The position numbers and the translations under genes are program-made. DNA of 6,338 bases from Cryomorphaceae bacterium (GTDB lineage Bacteria; Bacteroidota; Bacteroidia; Flavobacteriales; BACL11), in NCBI GenBank assembly GCA_949511925.1, contig CATEYX010000116.1, positions 1-6,338 on the forward strand, given 5' to 3'. This document shows positions 6,021 through 6,338 of the stretch, piece after piece; the first letter of the stretch is position 1, and each line of letters begins with the position of its first letter. The notes under the pieces were generated by a model. It saw only the letters and a program-made list of their open reading frames with translations. It made no database searches and had not been told where the DNA came from.

Positions 6021-6054
6021 TTTAAATTATTTTTAATTGAAAATTTAAATTATT
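6021..6054. repeat. 11-bp direct repeat TTTAAATTATT
   Basis: TTTAAATTATT occurs at 6021-6031 and 6044-6054, 23 bp apart start to start, in a nearly pure A/T run. It could be a protein-binding or bent-DNA region, but low sequence complexity makes chance recurrence likely. Confidence 0.25.
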
Positions 6055-6146
6055 AACGTATAACTTGTTAAATATAAATATTTTAAAGAAAAAATAGTAA
6101 GTATTTCACATAGTGGTAATTACGTATAATTTTAATTTTTAATACT

Positions 6147-6167
6147 TCTTATATTTGTAATATAAGA
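6147..6167. promoter_or_regulatory. Perfect 8-bp palindrome overlapping a -7 box (operator-like)
   Basis: TCTTATAT (6147-6154) and ATATAAGA (6160-6167) are exact inverted repeats around the 5-nt centre TTGTA. The left arm and centre contain a consensus -7 element, so a repressor bound here would block transcription start. It could also form an RNA hairpin only if transcription begins further upstream; the A/U stem would be weak. Confidence 0.4.
6150..6157 (+). promoter_or_regulatory. Candidate -7 promoter element (plus strand)
   Basis: TATATTTG matches the Bacteroidota -7 consensus TAnnTTTG exactly. Transcription would begin near 6161-6165 and read toward the small ORF at 6225. No TTG lies 17-23 nt upstream, so the -33 element is absent, and the match could be chance in AT-rich DNA. 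Confidence 0.4.
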
Positions 6168-6224
6168 TACAAAATGATAATTTTTTTGAATGAGGAAAAT
6201 TAAAAAAAAATAAGGAGGAAAGGA

Positions 6225-6332
6225 TTGACTAATATGACTAAGGAAAGAGAAGGTTTTGTTACTCAGAATATTAATGATGTAATAAATCAAAGAACTAAAT
6301 TTAAATCAACAAATAGGAAAATTTCGATTTGA
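6225..6332 (+). CDS. Doubtful small ORF with strong Shine-Dalgarno
   Basis: A 35-codon frame from TTG (6225-6227), or 32 codons from the in-frame ATG at 6234-6236, ending with TGA at 6330-6332. The predicted peptide is hydrophilic and Lys/Asn/Gln-rich (TKEREGF, INDVINQR, KFKSTNRK) with no signal peptide, membrane segment or recognised motif. AAGGAGG at 6212-6218 lies 6 nt before the TTG, ideal Shine-Dalgarno spacing, but 15 nt before the ATG. Such a strong Shine-Dalgarno is unusual for this lineage. A -7 box and palindrome lie about 70 nt upstream. It may be a small protein, the damaged 5' end of a gene beyond the window, or chance. Confidence 0.25.
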   Translation: MTNMTKEREGFVTQNINDVINQRTKFKSTNRKISI

Positions 6333-6338
6333 CTTGAA

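Larger units (their letters stand above)
5882..6224. other. AT-rich intergenic stretch without a recognisable gene
   Basis: These 343 bases are visibly much richer in A and T than the coding block and carry many stops in all frames. No tRNA, rRNA or convincing terminator was seen after the J-domain gene. Items noted inside are an 11-bp direct repeat (6021-6054), a palindrome overlapping a -7 box (6147-6167), and a Shine-Dalgarno-like AAGGAGG at 6212-6218. A 9-codon ORF (ATG at 6174, TAA at 6201-6203) is too short to support. Confidence 0.6.

Overview
The window looks like chromosomal DNA from a low-GC member of the Bacteroidota, most likely a flavobacterium-like lineage. The evidence is a transketolase split into two subunit genes, a secreted protein of the Fibrobacter succinogenes major paralogous domain (FISUMP) type, promoter elements matching the Bacteroidota -7 consensus TAnnTTTG, and almost no Shine-Dalgarno sequences before the genes. 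No mobile element, CRISPR array, tRNA or rRNA gene was seen.

Layout: bases 1-33 may be the last codons of a plus-strand gene. A bidirectional hairpin terminator (57-85) separates it from the minus-strand block that fills 84-5457. In transcription order the block is: transketolase N-terminal subunit (5457-4612), exported von Willebrand factor A (vWA) protein (4622-3249), transketolase C-terminal subunit (3247-2312), small Cro/C1-type HTH regulator (about 2239-2078), secreted FISUMP protein (2066-1293) and class III PLP aminotransferase (1265-84). On the plus strand at 5657-5881 is a short J-domain gene. From 5882 to the end the DNA is very AT-rich and holds only a possible promoter with an overlapping palindrome and a doubtful 35-codon ORF.

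The first three genes form a very tight operon. The vWA gene overlaps the upstream subunit gene by 11 nt, starts with GTG, and ends one base before the downstream subunit gene. The two transketolase halves must assemble into one thiamine-diphosphate enzyme of the pentose phosphate pathway, so an exported adhesion- or sensor-like protein translated between them is unexpected. A perfect -7 box (TATCTTTG) lies 22 nt before the first gene. The HTH and FISUMP genes follow closely and may be cotranscribed. The aminotransferase has its own promoter overlapping the FISUMP stop codon, placed so that its mRNA would be nearly leaderless.

Two small genes look damaged or unusual at their 5' ends. The HTH regulator lies in a different frame from the obvious upstream ATG, and its first helix is encoded by codons without an in-frame start. 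The J-domain gene continues upstream of its ATG with codons resembling the linker of TerB-J-domain (DjlA-like) co-chaperones, which suggests a remnant of a longer gene.
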